A DNA stretch of 64,000 nucleotides from Leuctra nigra (GCA_934045905.1 CAKOGZ010000083.1:682001-746000); one strand, 5' to 3'; positions 47,186 through 62,135 are shown, counted from the first letter of the stretch. A program made the numbers and translations. The notes: generated from the sequence alone by a model not told the origin.

Positions 47186-49261
47186 CCTACACAACGTTAT
47201 GCCGAGAAATGAAATAAAACACTTTTCGAAAATAATAGGCTTAACATTAACATGTAAAAAAAATCTCCCCTCTGCCTCCTGGAGTCGCCCGACGTTGCCC
47301 GGTCAGATAATTTTATAATAAAGTTAGGTGAGGGTAGGTTAGCGAAGCGAGCGAAGCGAGCGTAGCTGACCCTTAACAAGCTTTAACCTACAGTGACAAA
47401 AAATTGATGAAAACCTATCAGGATTGTGCCCTTCTGCTTCTGAAGGACATAAACTAAGAAATGCGGCGTATCGGAGCGTCTGACAGAAAAAAGTGTTTCT
47501 GCACTTTTTAAGCCTCTCTTCATCATCTATATGGTGTATCATTTTCAGCTCTCTAAGAGTAATAGATTCGTCACAAAGTAGGAAACAAACAAAACTTTTT
47601 CAATATGACCTACTTCTAAAGTGGCACCCCCCTGTTTTTATCGAATTTTCTTGATGCCTACACAACGTTATGCCGAGAAATGTAATAAAACACTTTTCGC
47701 AAAAAAATAGGCTTATAAATAAAATTATAAAAAAGAACCCCACTCTGCCCCCTTGGAGTCGCCCGACGCTGCCCTGTCAGATTATTATATAATAAAGTTA
47801 GGTTAATACAGGTTAGCGAAGCGAGCGTAGCTGACTCATCACAAGCTTTAACCTCCATTGACTAAAAAATGGATGAAAACCTAGGAAATGAGGAAAATCT
47901 AAGGAACATTGTAAATTGTTACATTGTTACCTTTGTAGGCTAACCTACATTGTTGGTCAATATACATTGACAAAAAATGGATGAAAAACTATCGGGGGTG
48001 GACCCATCAGCTTCTGAATATCATGAAGTTAATTCCGGCGAATCGGAGAGTCTGACATAAAAAAGTGTTTCTGCACTTTTAAAGCCTCTCACCATCTACT
48101 TTATAGGGTAACCTTGTCAACTCTCTTAGAGTAATAGATTCGTCACAACGTAGGAAACAAATAAAAAAAATTCAATATGAGCTACTTCTAAAGTGGCACC
48201 CCCCTATTTTTATCGAATTTTCTTGAAGCCTACACAACGTTATGCCGAGAAATGAAATAAAACACTTTTCGAAAATAATAGGCTTAACATTAACATGTAA
48301 AAAAAAATCTCCCCTCTGCCTCCTGGAGTCGCCCGACGTTGCCCGGTCAGATAATTTTATAATAAAGTTAGGTTAGGGTAGGTTAGCGAAGCGAGCGTAG
48401 CTGACCCTTAACAAGCTTTAACCTACAGTGACAAAAAATTGATGAAAACCTATCAGGATTTACTTCTGCTTCTGATGGACATAAACTAAGAAATGCGGCG
48501 TATCGGAGCGTCTGACAGAAAAAGTGTTTCTGCACTTTTTAAGCCTCTCTCCATCATCTATATGGTGTATCATTTTCAGCTCTCTAAGAGTAATTGATTC
48601 GTCACAAAGTGGGAAACAAACAAAAAAATTTCAATATGAGCTACTTCTAAAGTGGCACCCCCCTGTTTTTATCAAATTTTCTTAAAGCCTACACAACGTT
48701 ATGCCGAGAAATGTAATAAAACACTTTTCGAAAAAAAATAGGCTTAAAAATAAAATTATAAAAAAGAACCCCACTCTGCCCCCTTGGAGTCGCCCGACGC
48801 TGCCCTGTCAGATTATTATATAATAAAGTTAGGTTAATACAGGTTAGCGAAGCGAGCGTAGCTGACTCATCACAAGCTTTAACCTCCATTGACTAAAAAA
48901 TGGATGAAAACCTAGGAAATGAGGAAAATCTAAGGAACATTGTTAATTGTTACATTGTTACCTTTGTAGGCTAACCTACATTGTTGGTCAATATACATTG
49001 ACAAAAAATGGATGAAAAACTATCGGGGGTGGACCCATCAGCTTCTGAATATCATGAACAGTTAATTCCGGCGAATCGGAGAGTCTGACATAAAAAAGTG
49101 TTTCTGCACTTTTTAAGCCTCTCACCATCTACTATATAGGGTAATGTTGTCAACTCTCTTAGAGTTATAGATTCGTCACAACGTAGGAAACAAATAAAAA
49201 AAATTCAATATGAGCTACTTCTAAAGTGGCACCCCCCTATTTTTATCGCATTTTCTTGAAG
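47186..49261 (+). repeat. A-B-A-B block, copy 2 (2076 bp)
   Basis: Unit starts are A 47186 (471 bp), B 47657 (572 bp), A 48229 (459 bp) and B 48688 (574 bp). It repeats the preceding block in unit subtype order at offsets of 2076-2078 bp. The first B contains TTCGCAAAAAAAT near 47697. Confidence 0.91.
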
Positions 49262-52200
49262 CCTACACAACGTTATGCCGAGAAATGAAATAAAACACTT
49301 TTCGCAAAAAAATAGGCTTATAAATAAAATTATAAAAAAGAACCCCACTCTGCCCCCTTGGAGTCGCCCGACGCTGCCCTGTCAGATTATTATATAATAA
49401 AGTTAGGTTAATACAGGTTAGCGAAGCGAGCGTAGCTGACTCATCACAAGCTTTAACCTCCATTGACTAAAAAATGGATGAAAACCTAGGAAATGAGGAA
49501 AATCTAAGGAACATTGTAAATTGTTACATTGTTACCTTTGTAGGCTAACCTACATTGTTGGTCAATATACATTGACAAAAAATGGATGAAAAACTATCGG
49601 GGGTGGACCCATCAGCTTCTGAATATCATGAAGTTAATTCCGGCGAATCGGAGAGTCTGACATAAAAAAGTGTTTCTGCACTTTTAAAGCCTCTCACCAT
49701 CTACTTTATAGGGTAACCTTGTCAACTCTCTTAGAGTAATAGATTCGTCACAACGTAGGAAACAAATAAAAAAAATTCAATATGAGCTACTTCTAAAGTG
49801 GCACCCCCCTATTTTTATCGAATTTTCTTGAAGCCTACACAACGTTATGCCGAGAAATGAAATAAAACACTTTTCGAAAATAATAGGCTTAACATTAACA
49901 TGTAAAAAAAAATCTCCCCTCTGCCTCCTGGAGTCGCCCGACGTTGCCCGGTCAGATAATTTTATAATAAAGTTAGGTTAGGGTAGGTTAGCGAAGCGAG
50001 CGTAGCTGACCCTTAACAAGCTTTAACCTACAGTGACAAAAAATTGATGAAAACCTATCAGGATTTACTTCTGCTTCTGATGGACATAAACTAAGAAATG
50101 CGGCGTATCGGAGCGTCTGACAGAAAAAGTGTTTCTGCACTTTTTAAGCCTCTCTCCATCATCTATATGGTGTATCATTTTCAGCTCTCTAAGAGTAATT
50201 GATTCGTCACAAAGTGGGAAACAAACAAAAAAATTTCAATATGAGCTACTTCTAAAGTGGCACCCCCCTGTTTTTATCGAATTTTCTTAAAGCCTACACA
50301 ACGTTATGCCGAGAAATGTAATAAAACACTTTTCGAAAAAAAATAGGCTAAAAAATAAAATTATAAAAAAGAACCCCACTCTGCCCCCTTGGAGTCGCCC
50401 GACGCTGCCCTGTCAGATTATTATATAATAAAGTTAGGTTAATACAGGTTAGCGAAGCGAGCGTAGCTGACTCATCACAAGCTTTAACCTCCATTGACTA
50501 AAAAATGGATGAAAACCTAGGAAATGAGGAAAATCTAAGGAACATTGTTAATTGTTACATTGTTACCTTTGTAGGCTAACCTACATTGTTGGTCAATATA
50601 CATTGACAAAAAATGGATGAAAAACTATCGGGGGTGGACCCATCAGCTTCTGAATATCATGAACAGTTAATTCCGGCGAATCGGAGAGTCTGATATAAAA
50701 AAGTGTTTCTGCACTTTTTAAGCCTCTCACCATCTACTATATAGGGTAATGTTGTCAACTCTCTTAGAGTTATAGATTCGTCACAACGTAGGAAACAAAT
50801 AAAAAAAATTCAATATGAGCTACTTCTAAAGTGGCACCCCCCTATTTTTATCGCATTTTCTTGAAGCCTACACAACGTTATGCCGAGAAATGAAATAAAA
50901 CACTTTTCGAAAATAATAAGCTTAACATTAACATGTAAAAAAAAATCTCCCCTCTGCCTCCTGGAGTCGCCCGACGTTGCCCGGTCAGATAGTTTTATAA
51001 TAAAGTTAGGTTAGGGTAGGTTAGCGAAGCGAGCGTAGCTGACCCTTAACAAGCTTTAACCTACAGTGACAAAAAATTGATGAAAACCTATCATAATTTA
51101 CTTCTGCTTCTGAAGGACATATACTAAGAAATGCGGCGTATCGGAGCGTCTGACAGAAAAAGTGTTTCTGCACTTTTTAAGCCTCTCTCCATCATCTATA
51201 TGGTGTATCATTTTCAGCTCTCTAAGAGTAATTGATTCGTCACAAAGTGGGAAACAAACAAAAAAAATTCAATATGAGCTACTTCTAAAGTGGCACCCCC
51301 CTGTTTTTATCGAATTTTCTTAAAGCCTACACAACGTTATGCCGAGAAATGTAATAAAACACTTTTCGAAAAAAAATAGGCTTACAAATAAAATTATAAA
51401 AAAGAACCCCACTCTGCCCCCTTGGAGTCGTTCGACGCTGCCCTGTCAGATTATTATATAATAAAGTTAGGTTAATACAGGTTAGCGAAGCGAGCGTAGC
51501 TGACTCATCACAAGCTTTAACCTCCATTGACTAAAAAATGGATGAAAACCTAGGAAATGAGGAAAATCTAAGGAACATTGTTAATTGTTACATTGTTACC
51601 TTTGTAGGCTAACCTACATTGTTGGTCAATATACATTGACAAAAAATGGATGAAAAACTATCGGGGGTGGACCCATCAGCTTCTGAATATCATGAACAGT
51701 TAATTCCGGCGAATCGGAGAGTCTGACATAAAAAAGTGTTTCTGCACTTTTTAAGCCTCTCACCATCTACTATATAGGGTAACGTTGTCAACTCTCTTAG
51801 AGTTATAGATTCGTCACAACGTAGGAAACAAATAAAAAAAATTTAATATGAGCTACTTCTAAAGTGGCACCCCCCTATTTTTATCGCATTTTCTTGAAGC
51901 CTACACAACGTTATGCCGAGAAATGAAATAAAACACTTTTCGAAAATAATAGGCTTAACATTAACATGTAAAAAAAAATCTCCCCTCTGCCTCCTGGAGT
52001 CGCCCGACGTTGCCCGGTCAGATAATTTTATAATAAAGTTAGGTGAGGGTAGGTTAGCGAAGCGAGCGAAGCGAGCGTAGCTGACCCTTAACAAGCTTTA
52101 ACCTACAGTGACAAAAAATTGATGAAAACCTATCATAATTTACTTCTGCTTCTGAAGGACATATACTAAGAAATGCGGCGTATCGGAGCGTCTGACAGAA

Positions 52201-52941
52201 AAAGTGTTTCTGCACTTTTTAAGCCTCTCTCCATCATCTATATGGTGTATCATTTTCAGCTCTCTAAGAGTAATTGATTCGTCACAAAGTGGGAAACAAA
52301 CAAAAAAAATTCAATATGAGCTACTTCTAAAGTGGCACCCCCCTGTTTTTATCGAATTTTCTTAAAGCCTACACAACGTTATGCCGAGAAATGTAATAAA
52401 ACACTTTTCGAAAAAAAATAGGCTTACAAATAAAATTATAAAAAAGAACCCCACTCTGCCCCCTTGGAGTCGCCCGACGCTGCCCTGTCAGATTATTATA
52501 TAATAAAGTTAGGTTAATACAGGTTAGCGAAGCGAGCGTAGCTGACTCATCACAAGCTTTAACCTCCATTGACTAAAAAATGGATGAAAACCTAGGAAAT
52601 GAGGAAAATCTAAGGAACATTGTTAATTGTTACATTGTTACCTTTGTAGGCTAACCTACATTGTTGGTCAATATACATTGACAAAAAATGGATGAAAAAC
52701 TATCGGGGGTGGACCCATCAGCTTCTGAATATCATGAACAGTTAATTCCGGCGAATCGGAGAGTCTGACATAAAAAAGTGTTTCTGCACTTTTTAAGCCT
52801 CTCACCATCTACTATATAGGGTAACGTTGTCAACTCTCTTAGAGTTATAGATTCGTCACAACGTAGGAAACAAATAAAAAAAATTCAATATGAGCTACTT
52901 CTAAAGTGGCACCCCCCTATTTTTATCGCATTTTCTTGAAG
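49262..52941 (+). repeat. Slipped B-(A-B)x3 block
   Basis: Unit starts are B 49262 (572 bp), A 49834 (459 bp), B 50293, A 50867 (459 bp), B 51326, A 51900 (468 bp) and B 52368. The first B directly follows another B, breaking the alternation. The B-A-B at 47657-49261 and that at 49262-50866 are a 1605-bp tandem pair (both start with TTCGCAAAAAAAT), and 51326-52941 holds dimers repeated at 1042 bp. Confidence 0.9.
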
Positions 52942-55129
52942 CCTACACAACGTTATGCCGAGAAATGAAATAAAACACTTTTCGAAAATAATAGGCTTAA
53001 CATTAACATGTAAAAAAAAATCTCCCCTCTGCCTCCTGGAGTCGCCCGACGTTGCCCGGTCAGATAATTTTATAATAAAGTTAGGTGAGGGTAGGTTAGC
53101 GAAGCGAGCGAAGCGAGCGTAGCTGACCCTTAACAAGCTTTAACCTACAGTGCAAAAAAATTGATGAAAACCCATCAGGATTGTGCCCTGCTGCTTCTGA
53201 AGGACATAAACTAAGAAATGCGGCGTATCGGAGCGTCTGACAGAAAAAAGTGTTTCTGCACTTTTTAAGCCTCTCTTCATCATCTATATGGTGTATCATT
53301 TTCAGCTCTCTAAGAGTAATAGATTCGTCACAAAGTAGGAAACAAACAAAACTTTTTCAATATGACCTACTTCTAAAGTGGCACCCCCCTGTTTTTATCG
53401 AATTTTCTTGATGCCTACACAACGTTATGCCGAGAAATGTAATAAAACACTTTTCGCAAAAAAATAGGCTTATAAATAAAATTATAAAAAAGAACCCCAC
53501 TCTGCCCCCTTGGAGTCGCCCGACGCTGCCCTGTCAGATTATTATATAATAAAGTTAGGTTAATACAGGTTAGCCAAGCGAGCGTAGCTGACTCATCACA
53601 AGCTTTAACCTCCATTGACTAAAAATGGATGAAAACCTAGGAAATGAGGAAAATCTAAGGAACATTGTTAATTGTTACATTGTTACCTTTGTAGGCTAAC
53701 CTACATTGTTGGTCAATATACATTGACAAAAAAATGGATGAAAACCTAGGAAATGATGAAAATCTAAGGAACATTGTTAATTGTTACATTGTTACCTTTG
53801 TAGGCTAACCTACATTGTTGGTCAATATACATTGACAAAAAAATGGATGAAAATCTATCGGGGGTGGACCCATCAGCTTCTGATGAACACGAACAGTTAA
53901 TTCCGGCGAATCGGAGAGTCTGACATAAAAAAGTGTTTCTGCACTTTTTAAGCCTCTCACCATCTACTATATAGGGTAACGTTGTCAACTCTCTTAGAGT
54001 AATAGATTCGTCACAAAGTAGGAAACAAATAAAAAAATATCAATATGAGCTACTTCTAAAGTGGCACCCCCCTATTTTTATCGCATTTTCTTGAAGCCTA
54101 CACAACGTTATGCCGAGAAATGAAATAAAAAACTTTTCGAAAATAATAGGCTTAACATTAACATGTAAAAAAAAATCTCCCCTCTGCCTCCTGGATTCGC
54201 CCGACGTTGCCCGGTCAGATAATTTTATAATAAAGTTAGGTTAGGGTAGGTTAGCGAAGCGAGCGTAGCTGACCCTTAACAAGCTTTAACCTACAGTGAC
54301 AAAAAATTGATGAAAACCTATCAGGAATTACTTCTGCTTCTGAAGGACATATACTAAGAAATGCGGCGTATCGGAGCGTCTGACAGAAAAAGTGTTTCTG
54401 CACTTTTTAAGCCTCTCTCCATCATCTATATGGTGTATCATTTTCAGCTCTCTAAGAGTAATTGATTCGTCACAAAGTGGGAAACAAACAAAAAAATTTC
54501 AATATGAGCTACTTCTAAAGTGGCACCCCCCTGTTTTTATCGAATTTTCTTAAAGCCTACACAACGTTATGCCGAGAAATGTAATAAAACACTTTTCGAA
54601 ATAAAATAGGCTTAAAAATAAAATTATAAAAAAGAACCCCACTCTGCCCCCTTGGAGTCGCCCGACGCTGCCCTGTCAGATTATTATATAATAAAGTTAG
54701 GTTAATACAGGTTAGCGAAGCGAGCGTAGCTGACTCATCACAAGCTTTAACCTCCATTGACTAAAAAATGGATGAAAACCTAGGAAATGAGGAAAATCTA
54801 AGGAACATTGTTAATTGTTACATTGTTACCTTTGTAGGCTAACCTACATTGTTGGTCAATATACATTGACAAAAAATGGATGAAAAACTATCGGGGGTGG
54901 ACCCATCAGCTTCTGAATATCATGAACAGTTAATTCCGGCGAATCGGAGAGTCTGACATAAAAAAGTGTTTCTGCACTTTTTAAGCCTCTCACCATCTAC
55001 TATATAGGGTAACGTTGTCAACTCTCTTAGAGTTATAGATTCGTCACAACGTAGGAAACAAATAAAAAAAATTCAATATGAGCTACTTCTAAAGTGGCAC
55101 CCCCCTATTTTTATCGCATTTTCTTGAAG
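52942..55129 (+). repeat. A-C-A-B block (2188 bp)
   Basis: Unit starts are A 52942 (472 bp), C 53414 (683 bp), A 54097 (459 bp) and B 54556 (574 bp). The C has TTAGCCAAGCGAG near 53571 in place of TTAGCGAAGCGAG, and a shortened ACTAAAAATGG near 53618. These markers return in the C units at 55601 and 61142, so this block is an outlying relative of HOR V. Confidence 0.9.
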
Positions 55130-56594
55130 CCTACACAACGTTATGCCGAGAAATGAAATAAAACACTTTTCGAAAATAATAGGCTTAACATTAACATGTA
55201 AAAAAAATCTCCCCTCTGCCTCCTGGAGTCGCCCGACGTTGCCCGGTCAGATAATTTTATAATAAAGTTAGGTGAGGGTAGGTTAGCGAAGCGAGCGAAG
55301 CGAGCGTAGCTGACCCTTAACAAGCTTTAACCTACAGTGCAAAAAAATTGATGAAAACCCATCAGGATTGTGCCCTTCTGCTTCTGAAGGACATAAACTA
55401 AGAAATGCGGCGTATCGGAGCGTCTGACAGAAAAAAGTGTTTCTGCACTTTTTAAGCCTCTCTTCATCATCTATATGGTGTATCATTTTCAGCTCTCTAA
55501 GAGTAATAGATTCGTCACAAAGTAGGAAACAAACAAAACTTTTTCAATATGACCTACTTCTAAAGTGGCACCCCCCTGTTTTTATCGAATTTTCTTGATG
55601 CCTACACAACGTTATGCCGAGAAATGTAATAAAACACTTTTCGCAAAAAAATAGGCTTATAAATAAAATTATAAAAAAGAACCCCACTCTGCCCCCTTGG
55701 AGTCGCCCGACGCTGCCCTGTCAGATTATTATATAATAAAGTTAGGTTAATACAGGTTAGCCAAGCGAGCGTAGCTGACTCATCACAAGCTTTAACCTCC
55801 ATTGACTAAAAATGGATGAAAACCTAGGAAATGAGGAAAATCTAAGGAACATTGTTAATTGTTACATTGTTACCTTTGTAGGCTAACCTACATTGTTGGT
55901 CAATATACATTGACAAAAAAATGGATGAAAACCTAGGAAATGATGAAAATCTAAGGAACATTGTTAATTGTTACATTGTTACGTTTGTAGGCTAACCTAC
56001 ATTGTTGGTCAATATACATTGACAAAAAAATGGATAAAAATCTATCGGGGGTGGACCCATCAGCTTCTGAATAACACGAACAGTTAATTCCGGCAAATCG
56101 GAGAGTCTGACATAAAAAAGTGTTTCTGCACTTTTTAAGCCTCTCACCATCTACTATATAGGGTAACGTTGTCAACTCTCTTAGAGTAATAGATTCGTCA
56201 CAAAGTAGGAAACAAATAAAAAAATATCAATATGAGCTACTTCTAAAGTGGCACCCCCCTATTTTTATCGCATTTTCTTGAAGCCTACACAACGTTATGC
56301 CGAGAAATGAAATAAAACACTTTTCGAAAATAATAGGCTTAACATTAACATGTAAAAAAAAATCTCCCCTCTGCCTCCTGGAGTCGCCCGACGTTGCCCG
56401 GTCAGATAATTTTATAATAAAGTTAGGTGAGGGTAGGTTAGCGAAGCGAGCGAAGCGAGCGTAGCTGACCCTTAACAAGCTTTAACCTACAGTGACAAAA
56501 AATTGATGAAAACCTATCAGGATTGTGCCCTTCTGCTTCTGAAGGTCATAAACTAAGAAATGCGGCGTATCGGAGCGTCTGACAGAAAAAAGTG

Positions 56595-56609
56595 TTTTTT
56601 TTTCTTTTT
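56595..56609 (+). other. T-rich replacement of the hairpin (T9-C-T5)
   Basis: In the A unit starting at 56284 the sequence after AAAAAAGTG is nine T, one C and five T, in place of TTTCTGCACTTTTT. The right stem arm is destroyed. The change creates a short plus-strand open frame rich in Phe codons, which I regard as accidental. Confidence 0.9.
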
Positions 56610-57749
56610 AAGCCTCTCTCCATCATCTATATGGTGTATCATTTTCAGCGCTCTAAGAGTAATAGATTCGTCACAAAGTAGGAAACAAACAAAAATTTTT
56701 CAATATGAGCTAATTCTAAAGTGGCACCCCCCTGTTTTTATCGAATTTTCTTGAAGCCTACACAACGTTATGCCGAGAAATGTAATAAAACACTTTTCGA
56801 AAAAAAATAGGCTTAAAATTAAAATTATAAAAAAGAACCCCACTCTGCCCCCTTGGAGTCGCCCGACGCTGCCCTGTCAGATTATTATATAATAAAGTTA
56901 GGTTAATACAGGTTAGCGAAGCGAGCGTAGCTGACTCATCACAAGCTTTAACCTCCATTGACTAAAAAATGGATGAAACCTAGGAAATGAGGAAAATCTA
57001 AGGAACATTGTTAATTGATACATTGTTACCTTTGTAGGCTAACCTACATTGTTGGTCAATATACATTGACAAAAAAATGGATGAAAACCTAGGAAATGAT
57101 GAAAATTTAAGGAACATTGTTAATTGTTACATTGTTAACTTTGTAGGCTAACCTACATTGTTGGTCAATATTCATTGACAAAAAATGAATGAAAATCTAT
57201 CGGGGGTGGACCCATAAGCTTCTGAATAACACGAACAGTTAATTCCGGCGAATCGGAGAGTCTGACATAAAAAAGTGTTTCTGCACTTTTTAAGCCTCTC
57301 ACCATCTACTATATAGAGTAACGTTGTCAACTCTCTAAGAGTAATAGATTCGTCACAAAGTAGGAAACAAATAAAAAAATATCAATATGAGCTACTTCTA
57401 AAGTGGCACCCCCCTATTTTTATCGCATTTTCTTGAAGCCTACACAACGTTATGCCGAGAAATGAAATAAAACACTTTTCGAAAATAATAGGCTTAACAT
57501 TAACATGTAAAAAAAAATCTCCCCTCTGCCTCCTGGAGTCGCCCGACGTTGCCCGGTCAGATAATTTTATAATAAAGTTAGGTGAGGGTAGGTTAGCGAA
57601 GCGAGCGAAGCGAGCGTAGCTGACCCTTAACAAGCTTTAACCTACAGTGACAAAAAATTGATGAAAACCTATCAGGATTGTGCCCTTCTGCTTCTGAAGG
57701 ACATAAACTAAGAAATGCGGCGTATCGGAGCGTCTGACAGAAAAAAGTG

Positions 57750-57765
57750 TTTTTTTTTTCTTTTT
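57750..57765 (+). other. T-rich replacement of the hairpin (T10-C-T5)
   Basis: Same change as at 56595 but with ten T, in the A unit starting at 57439. The one-base difference fits slippage in a homopolymer and explains the 474-bp unit length. Confidence 0.9.
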
Positions 57766-60700
57766 AAGCCTCTCTCCATCATCTATATGGTGTATCATTT
57801 TCAGCTCTCTAAGAGTAATAGATTCGTCACAAAGTAGGAAACAAACAAAAATTTTTCAATATGAGCTAATTCTAAAGTGGCACCCCCCTGTTTTTATCGA
57901 ATTTTCTTGAAGCCTACACAACGTTATGCCGAGAAATGTAATAAAACACTTTTCGAAAAAAAATAGGCTTAAAAATAAAATTATAAAAAAGAACCCCACT
58001 CTGCCCCCTTGGAGTCGCCCGACGCTGCCCTGTCAGATTATTATATAATAAAGTTAGGTTAATACAGGTTAGCGAAGCGAGCGTAGCTGACTCATCACAA
58101 GCTTTAACCTCCATTGACTAAAAAATGGATGAAACCTAGGAAATGAGGAAAATCTAAGGAACATTGTTAATTGATACATTGTTACCTTTGTAGGCTAACC
58201 TACATTGTTGGTCAATATACATTGACAAAAAAATGGATGAAAACCTAGGAAATGATGAAAATCTAAGGAACATTGTTAATTGTTACATTGTTAACTTTGT
58301 AGGCTAACCTACATTGTTGGTCAATATTCATTGACAAAAAATGGATGAAAATCTATCGGGGGTGGACCCATAAGCTTCTGAATAACACGAACAGTTAATT
58401 CCGGCGAATCGGAGAGTCTGACATAAAAAAGTGTTTCTGCACTTTTTAAGCCTCTCACCATCTACTATATAGAGTAACGTTGTCAACTCTCTAAGAGTAA
58501 TAGATTCGTCACAAAGTAGGAAACAAATAAAAAAATATCAATATGAGCTACTTCTAAAGTGGCACCCCCCTATTTTTATCGCATTTTCTTGAAGCCTACA
58601 CAACGTTATGCCGAGAAATGAAATAAAACACTTTTCGAAAATAATAGGCTTAACATTAACATGTAAAAAAAAATCTCCCCTCTGCCTCCTGGAGTCGCCC
58701 GACGTTGCCCGGTCAGATAATTTTATAATAAAGTTAGGTGAGGGTAGGTTAGCGAAGCGAGCGAAGCGAGCGTAGCTGACCCTTAACAAGCTTTAACCTA
58801 CAGTGACAAAAAATTGATGAAAACCTATCAGGATTTACTTCTGCTTCTGATGGACATAAACTAAGAAATGCGGCGTATCGGAGCGTCTGACAGAAAAAGT
58901 GTTTCTGCACTTTTTAAGCCTCTCTCCATCATCTATATGGTGTATCATTTTCAGCTCTCTAAGAGTAATTGATTCGTCACAAAGTGGGAAACAAACAAAA
59001 AAATTTCAATATGAGCTACTTCTAAAGTGGCACCCCCCTGTTTTTATCGAATTTTCTTAAAGCCTACACAACGTTATGCCGAGAAATGTAATAAAACACT
59101 TTTCGAAAAAAAATAGGCTTAAAAATAAAATTATAAAAAAGAACCCCACTCTGCCCCCTTGGAGTCGCCCGACGCTGCCCTGTCAGATTATTATATAATA
59201 AAGTTAGGTTAATACAGGTTTGCGAAGCGAGCGTAGCTGACTCATCACAAGCTTTAACCTCCATTGACTAAAAAATGGATGAAAACCTAGGAAATGAGGA
59301 AAATCTAAGGAACATTGTTAATTGTTACATTGTTACCTTTGTAGGCTAACCTACATTGTTGGTCAATATACATTGACAAAAAATGGATGAAAAACTATCG
59401 GGGGTGGACCCATCAGCTTCTGAATATCATGAACAGTTAATTCCGGCGAATCGGAGAGTCTGACATAAAAAAGTGTTTCTGCACTTTTTAAGCCTCTCAC
59501 CATCTACTATATAGGGTAATGTTGTCAACTCTCTTAGAGTTATAGATTCGTCACAACGTAGGAAACAAATAAAAAAAATTCAATATGAGCTACTTCTAAA
59601 GTGGCACCCCCCTATTTTTATCGCATTTTCTTGAAGCCTACACAACGTTATGCCGAGAAATGAAATAAAACACTTTTCGAAAATAATAGGCTTAACATTA
59701 ACATGTAAAAAAAAATCTCCCCTCTGCCTCCTGGAGTCGCCCGACGTTGCCCGGTCAGATAGTTTTATAATAAAGTTAGGTTAGGGTAGGTTAGCGAAGC
59801 GAGCGTAGCTGACCCTTAACAAGCTTTAACCTACAGTGACAAAAAATTGATGAAAACCTATCATAATTTACTTCTGCTTCTGAAGGACATATACTAAGAA
59901 ATGCGGCGTATCGGAGCGTCTGACAGAAAAAGTGTTTCTGCACTTTTTAAGCCTCTCTCCATCATCTATATGGTGTATCATTTTCAGCTCTCTAAGAGTA
60001 ATTGATTCGTCACAAAGTGGGAAACAAACAAAAAAATTTCAATATGAGCTACTTCTAAAGTGGCACCCCCCTGTTTTTATCGAATTTTCTTAAAGCCTAC
60101 ACAACGTTATGCCGAGAAATGTAATAAAACACTTTTCGAAAAAAAATAGGCTTACAAATAAAATTATAAAAAAGAACCCCACTCTGCCCCCTTGGAGTCG
60201 CCCGACGCTGCCCTGTCAGATTATTATATAATAAAGTTAGGTTAATACAGGTTAGCGAAGCGAGCGTAGCTGACTCATCACAAGCTTTAACCTCCATTGA
60301 CTAAAAAATGGATGAAAACCTAGGAAATGAGGAAAATCTAAGGAACATTGTTAATTGTTACATTGTTACCTTTGTAGGCTAACCTACATTGTTGGTCAAT
60401 ATACATTGACAAAAAATGGATGAAAAACTATCGGGGGTGGACCCATCAGCTTCTGAATATCATGAACAGTTAATTCCGGCGAATCGGAGAGTCTGACATA
60501 AAAAAGTGTTTCTGCACTTTTTAAGCCTCTCACCATCTACTATATAGGGTAACGTTGTCAACTCTCTTAGAGTTATAGATTCGTCACAACGTAGGAAACA
60601 AATAAAAAAAATTCAATATGAGCTACTTCTAAAGTGGCACCCCCCTATTTTTATCGCATTTTCTTGAAGCCTACACAACGTTATGCCGAGAAATGAAATA

Positions 60701-62135
60701 AAACACTTTTCGAAAATAATAGGCTTAACATTAACATGTAAAAAAAAATCTCCCCTCTGCCTCCTGGAGTCGCCCGACGTTGCCCGGTCAGATAATTTTA
60801 TAATAAAGTTAGGTGAGGGTAGGTTAGCGAAGCGAGCGAAGCGAGCGTAGCTGACCCTTAACAAGCTTTAACCTACAGTGCAAAAAAATTGATGAAAACC
60901 CATCAGGATTGTGCCCTTCTGCTTCTGAAGGACATAAACTAAGAAATGCGGCGTATCGGAGCGTCTGACAGAAAAAAGTGTTTCTGCACTTTTTAAGCCT
61001 CTCTTCATCATCTATATGGTGTATCATTTTCAGCTCTCTAAGAGTAATAGATTCGTCACAAAGTAGGAAACAAACAAAACTTTTTCAATATGACCTACTT
61101 CTAAAGTGGCACCCCCCTGTTTTTATCGAATTTTCTTGATGCCTACACAACGTTATGCCGAGAAATGTAATAAAACACTTTTCGCAAAAAAATAGGCTTA
61201 TAAATAAAATTATAAAAAAGAACCCCACTCTGCCCCCTTGGAGTCGCCCGACGCTGCCCTGTCAGATTATTATATAATAAAGTTAGGTTAATACAGGTTA
61301 GCCAAGCGAGCGTAGCTGACTCATCACAAGCTTTAACCTCCATTGACTAAAAATGGATGAAAACCTAGGAAATGAGGAAAATCTAAGGAACATTGTTAAT
61401 TGTTACATTGTTACCTTTGTAGGCTAACCTACATTGTTGGTCAATATACATTGACAAAAAAATGGATGAAAACCTAGGAAATGATGAAAATCTAAGGAAC
61501 ATTGTTAATTGTTACATTGTTACCTTTGTAGGCTAACCTACATTGTTGGTCAATATACATTGACAAAAAAATGGATAAAAATCTATCGGGGGTGGACCCA
61601 TCAGCTTCTGAATAACACGAACAGTTAATTCCGGCAAATCGGAGAGTCTGACATAAAAAAGTGTTTCTGCACTTTTTAAGCCTCTCACCATCTACTATAT
61701 AGGGTAACGTTGTCTACTCTCTTAGAGTAATAGATTCGTCACAAAGTAGGAAACAAATAAAAAAATATCAATATGAGCTACTTCTAAAGTGGCACCCCCC
61801 TATTTTTATCGCATTTTCTTGAAGCCTACACAACGTTATGCCGAGAAATGAAATAAAACACTTTTCGAAAATAATAGGCTTAACATTAACATGTAAAAAA
61901 AAATCTCCCCTCTGCCTCCTGGAGTCGCCCGACGTTGCCCGGTCAGATAATTTTATAATAAAGTTAGGTGAGGGTAGGTTAGCGAAGCGAGCGAAGCGAG
62001 CGTAGCTGACCCTTAACAAGCTTTAACCTACAGTGACAAAAAATTGATGAAAACCTATCAGGATTGTGCCCTTCTGCTTCTGAAGGTCATAAACTAAGAA
62101 ATGCGGCGTATCGGAGCGTCTGACAGAAAAAAGTG

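Larger units (their letters stand above)
55130..60669 (+). repeat. HOR V copy 1 ((A-C)x3-(A-B)x2, 5540 bp)
   Basis: Unit starts are A 55130 (471), C 55601 (683), A 56284 (473), C 56757 (682), A 57439 (474), C 57913 (682), A 58595 (468), B 59063 (574), A 59637 (459) and B 60096 (574). A strictly alternates with C or B. The A units at 56284 and 57439 have a T-rich replacement of the conserved hairpin. The C at 55601 differs in subfamily from those at 56757 and 57913. Confidence 0.92.

Noticed and set aside
56560..56754. Plus-strand 64-codon frame with a Phe run (also at 62101 and 63255)
   Set aside because: It exists only because the T-rich replacement removes a stop; the Phe run is the T tract. 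No start context or domain supports it.
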